Notes under the pieces: model-generated
The model's database searches: none
What the model was told of the DNA's origin: nothing
Seen by the model: the letters and a program-made list of their open reading frames with translations, nothing else
Source of the DNA: Gammaproteobacteria bacterium MOLA455
GTDB taxonomy: Bacteria; Pseudomonadota; Gammaproteobacteria; Pseudomonadales; Porticoccaceae
NCBI GenBank assembly: GCA_000511875.1
Contig: AZIN01000003.1
Coordinates: 87,034-151,033, forward strand
Length of the DNA stretch: 64,000 nt
Direction of reading: 5' to 3'
Program-made: the position numbers and the translations under genes
In this document: piece after piece, positions 61,708 to 64,000 of the stretch
How the letters are laid out: each line of letters opens with the position of its first letter
How positions within the stretch are numbered: position 1 is the first letter of the stretch

Positions 61708-62649
61708 TTAGTCGAACATGGCGCTGATAGATTCTTCGTTGCTGATGCGACGCACTGACTCGCCGAGCAGTTTGCCCAGAGAAAGGGTGCGAATTTTGCC
61801 GCATTTTTTAGCGTCTTCTCGCAGCGGGATGCTGTTGGTAACCACCAGTTCATCGAGCGTTGAGTTTGTAATGTTTTCTATTGCGCTGCCAGACAACACT
61901 GCGTGGGTGGCGTAGGCAACAACCTTGGTCGCGCCGTTTTTCTTTAGCGCTTCAGCGGCTTTACAGAGCGTGCCAGCGGTGTCGACTATATCGTCAACCA
62001 GCACACAGGTGCGGCCTTCCACTTCACCAATGAGGTTCATCACTTCACTCTGATTTGAGGAAGGACGACGCTTGTCAATAATTGCCAGATCACAGTCGAG
62101 TTGCTTGGCTACTGCTCTAGCACGAACAACGCCACCAACATCTGGTGAGACAACTTGGAGGTTTTTATAATTTTGTTTCTCGATGTCACCAAGTAAAACC
62201 GGCGCACCATAAACATTATCAACAGTGCAGTTGAAAAAGCCTTGAATCTGCTCAGCGTGGAGATCAACAGTCAAAACGCGATCAACGCCGGCGTTGGAGA
62301 GCATATCTGCAACAACCTTCGCACTGATCGGCACGCGCACTGACCGGACACGACGATCTTGGCGAGCATAGCCAAAATACGGAACAACTGCGGTGATACG
62401 ACCAGCAGATGCGCGACGCAACGCGTCGACCATGAGTATCAGTTCCATGAGGTGGCGATTGGTCGGTGCACAGGTAGGTTGAACTACAAACACGTCATTG
62501 CCGCGGACGTTTTCGCGAATCTCTACGTTGATTTCGCCGTCGGAGAATAGTGAGACACCTGCGTTACCGAGCGGGATTCCCAATGTACGGGCGATTTCTT
62601 TCGCCAATGCCGGGTTTGCATTCCCGGAGAAGACCATCAATCTTGCCAC
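61708..62649 (-). CDS. prs: Ribose-phosphate pyrophosphokinase
   Basis: Prs (313 aa from the GTG at 62649; E. coli 315) makes PRPP from ribose-5-phosphate and ATP for nucleotide, His and Trp synthesis. GTG is preferred because AGGAAG lies 6 bases before it and the protein then starts [19 protein letters not shown] 62670 has no ribosome site and lies 9 bp from the tRNA. Motifs: [22 protein letters not shown] (flexible loop), [12 protein letters not shown], and the PRPP-binding [18 protein letters not shown] (about 208-225). It follows tRNA-Gln directly. Confidence 0.96.
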   Translation of the reverse strand: MARLMVFSGNANPALAKEIARTLGIPLGNAGVSLFSDGEINVEIRENVRGNDVFVVQPTCAPTNRHLMELILMVDALRRASAGRITAVVPYFGYARQDRRVRSVRVPISAKVVADMLSNAGVDRVLTVDLHAEQIQGFFNCTVDNVYGAPVLLGDIEKQNYKNLQVVSPDVGGVVRARAVAKQLDCDLAIIDKRRPSSNQSEVMNLIGEVEGRTCVLVDDIVDTAGTLCKAAEALKKNGATKVVAYATHAVLSGSAIENITNSTLDELVVTNSIPLREDAKKCGKIRTLSLGKLLGESVRRISNEESISAMFD

Positions 62650-62679
62650 GTCATTCTTCCTGGTATTCATAATAAGATA

Positions 62680-62755
62680 TGGCTGGGGCGGGAGGATTCG
62701 AACCTCCGAATACCGGGATCAAAACCCGATGCCTTAACCACTTGGCGACGCCCCA
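62680..62755 (-). tRNA. tRNA-Gln(TTG)
   Basis: A 76-nt cloverleaf on the minus strand: acceptor TGGGGCG/CGCCCCA, D-arm GCC..GGC, anticodon loop TTTTGAT (anticodon TTG), T-arm GGAGG-TTCGAAT-CCTCC and encoded CCA. The U1-A72 pair is typical of tRNA-Gln. Its first 22 bases overlap the end of ispE, and prs starts about 30 bp after it. Confidence 0.95.
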
Positions 62756-63603
62756 GTAAAAAAGTCTCTCAATTGCTGATGTACTTGCGAGTGATTAACA
62801 CCTCGCGCAACAAACGCATTCCAGTGCTGTGGAACAGCGGCTAAAACCTTGTTGGCCTCGGCCTGCGTTTCCCAGCGGCAAAACACACTTGCTCCAGTGC
62901 CTGTCATCATTGGCTTGGCGAAGTTTTTAACCCACTCCACCACTTCTTTTACCTGCGGGTAGAGCTCTTCGACAATTGCCTGGCAGTCATTCCTGTACTG
63001 CTCCTCCGAGAGGGCGCGTATTTTGATCGGTAGGGAGTGCCTTGTCAATTGAGGATTTGAAAATATTTCACCTGTTGACACCTTACAGGGCGGGGTAATG
63101 ACCAAATACCAGCTATTCGCTATATCAAAGGGGGTTAGTTTATCGCCAATGCCTTCGGCGAAGGCACTGCGGCCCATGACAAAAACCGGCACATCGGCCC
63201 CCAGCGTTGCGCCCAACTTGGCCAGTTCTACCAGAGACAAATCGCATTGCCAGAGTGTATTCAGAGCCAGTAGGGTGGTTGCGGCATTGCTGCTGCCACC
63301 GCCCAGACCTGCGCCCATGGGCAATGTTTTATCCACCGCAATCGAACAGCCCAGTTTGCAGCCGGTCTTGTTCTGCAGTGCTGTGGCTGCGCGAACAATT
63401 AAATTATCTTCTTCAGCGACGCCCACAACCTGCGGTGACAAGCGGATCTCGCTGTTATCGGTCACTGTAAAGGTAAGCAGATCGCCGCCATCCAGAAGCT
63501 GAAATAAGGTTTGCAGGTTGTGATAGCCGTCGTCACGCTGACCGGTAATATGTAAAAACAGGTTAATTTTCGGCGGTGCCGATAGGCTAATCGAAGTCAT
63601 CAT
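62734..63603 (-). CDS. ispE: 4-diphosphocytidyl-2-C-methyl-D-erythritol kinase
   Basis: IspE (289 aa) phosphorylates CDP-methylerythritol in the MEP isoprenoid pathway. GHMP kinase motifs: APPKINLFLHITGQRDDGYHNLQTLFQLLD (N-terminus with catalytic Lys), LPMGAGLGGGSSNAATTLLALN (ATP loop, about 88-109) and MTGTGASVFCRW near the C-terminus. ATG 63603 (or 63600) follows the lolB stop as TAACATG; a TTG at 63627 is in frame but inside lolB. The last eight codons and the stop lie within tRNA-Gln, so the protein ends FFTGASPSG encoded by the tRNA 5' part. Confidence 0.95.
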   Translation of the reverse strand: MMTSISLSAPPKINLFLHITGQRDDGYHNLQTLFQLLDGGDLLTFTVTDNSEIRLSPQVVGVAEEDNLIVRAATALQNKTGCKLGCSIAVDKTLPMGAGLGGGSSNAATTLLALNTLWQCDLSLVELAKLGATLGADVPVFVMGRSAFAEGIGDKLTPFDIANSWYLVITPPCKVSTGEIFSNPQLTRHSLPIKIRALSEEQYRNDCQAIVEELYPQVKEVVEWVKNFAKPMMTGTGASVFCRWETQAEANKVLAAVPQHWNAFVARGVNHSQVHQQLRDFFTGASPSG

Positions 63604-63604
63604 G

Positions 63605-64000
63605 TTAGCGCGATTCTTGTTTGGCAAATGACCAGGCGGATATTACCAGCTTAAACGAGTAGCGCCTATCATCGCTGGATTGGTGCGTGCCAACGATTTT
63701 ACCCGGCAAGCTGCCGGCAGCGGTATCTGCGTAGCGGCTAAAGCTTAGCTGCCAGCCGGCCTGTTCAAAACTGCTGGCATAGCCTTCAGGGCTGGTGGCA
63801 ATACTGCTGGCTGTTGCTTGATCTGGGGAAGGCAGACCTCGGGCCCACCAGCTCAGTGCGTCTACTGGCAGAGGCACACCGGTGAGTTGGTTAGCCAACT
63901 GCTGTGGCGTCTGACGATAAAGTTTGTCTTGATAGCGCATTTCTGCGATCTGTTGATCGCCGAATAGGGTTGCACTGCCAGCGCCAAAGGGGCCGGAGAG
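63605..64000 (-). CDS. lolB: Outer-membrane lipoprotein receptor LolB, N-terminus beyond window
   Basis: The frame is open to the right edge and reads GPFGAGSATLFGDQ before MRYQDKLYRQTPQQLANQLTGVPLPVDALSWWARGLPSP, a typical LolB segment; the C-terminal half (WQLSFSRYAD, RYSFKLVISAWSF) completes the 11-stranded half barrel. LolB accepts lipoproteins from LolA and inserts them in the outer membrane. The lipobox part lies outside. Only about 131 residues are visible. It is directly followed by ispE, the conserved order. Confidence 0.92.
   Translation of the reverse strand, partial: LSGPFGAGSATLFGDQQIAEMRYQDKLYRQTPQQLANQLTGVPLPVDALSWWARGLPSPDQATASSIATSPEGYASSFEQAGWQLSFSRYADTAAGSLPGKIVGTHQSSDDRRYSFKLVISAWSFAKQESR

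Noticed and set aside
1-64000. Prophage, insertion sequence, integron, CRISPR or toxin-antitoxin system
   Set aside because: No transposase, integrase, Cas, phage or toxin family motif was seen, and there are no regularly spaced direct repeats beyond the 14-bp array.

Overview
This window looks like a chromosomal segment of a marine-type gammaproteobacterium. The strongest pointer is the gene order at the right edge (read on the minus strand: lolB, ispE, tRNA-Gln, prs, rplY, pth, ychF), which is a conserved gammaproteobacterial block. The divergent ilvY/ilvC pair, the RIO-type kinase of the PA4780 kind, EttA and YheS ABC-F proteins and the ECF sigma factor with a ChrR-type anti-sigma agree with this. 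A lineage near the Cellvibrionales (for example the SAR92/Porticoccaceae or Halieaceae area) is my guess from the protein flavour, not something the sequence proves. I see no phage, insertion sequence, CRISPR array or plasmid gene; the window is mostly housekeeping and metabolic genes.

Layout. 1-4.1 kb: a cobalamin uptake and adenosylation operon (two binding proteins, cobO, permease, ATPase). 4.1-12.4 kb: RIO kinase, an ammonium channel gene with a good sigma-54 promoter, small proteins, a hotdog thioesterase, ettA, and the ECF sigma/ChrR pair. 12.5-17 kb: a two-gene RND efflux operon preceded by a 21-bp palindrome. 17-25.5 kb: MATE transporter, pepQ coupled to a one-domain asparaginase-like gene, a saccharopine-dehydrogenase-like reductase, a GST, and a secreted M6 metallopeptidase. 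25.5-34 kb: an ABC exporter, yheS, bactofilin with an unknown partner, SDR, azlCD, and an acyl-CoA dehydrogenase that seems to lack its catalytic glutamate. 34-39.3 kb: a minus-strand run (TauD-type dioxygenase, a 53-aa DUF2256 protein, FAD oxidoreductase, PhnA-like protein, class II aldolase), then DoxX, a 31-aa membrane protein and a radical SAM enzyme. 39.4-50 kb: YegD-type Hsp70, the fused B12-dependent mutase IcmF, a TetR regulator, and a molybdenum-hydroxylase cassette (iorA-iorB-xdhC-mocA) followed by a FucP-type sugar transporter. 51-57.4 kb: ilvC/ilvY, a DedA protein with an apparent ATA start, an MBL-fold hydrolase and a BCCT transporter. 57.5-64 kb: tRNA-Met, a 660-bp gene-poor stretch with a perfect CRP-type site and nested inverted repeats, a DMT transporter, and the ychF-to-lolB block.

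How the parts connect. The cobalamin operon would supply adenosylcobalamin, the cofactor that IcmF needs 37 kb away. IcmF, the acyl-CoA dehydrogenase, AzlCD and IlvC all touch branched-chain carbon. The ECF/ChrR pair and the DUF2256/FAD-oxidoreductase pair are both of kinds often seen in responses to light or singlet oxygen. The least explained parts are the orphan CRP site with its downstream structured region, the two very small proteins, the acyl-CoA dehydrogenase with the altered active site, and the overlap of ispE with tRNA-Gln.
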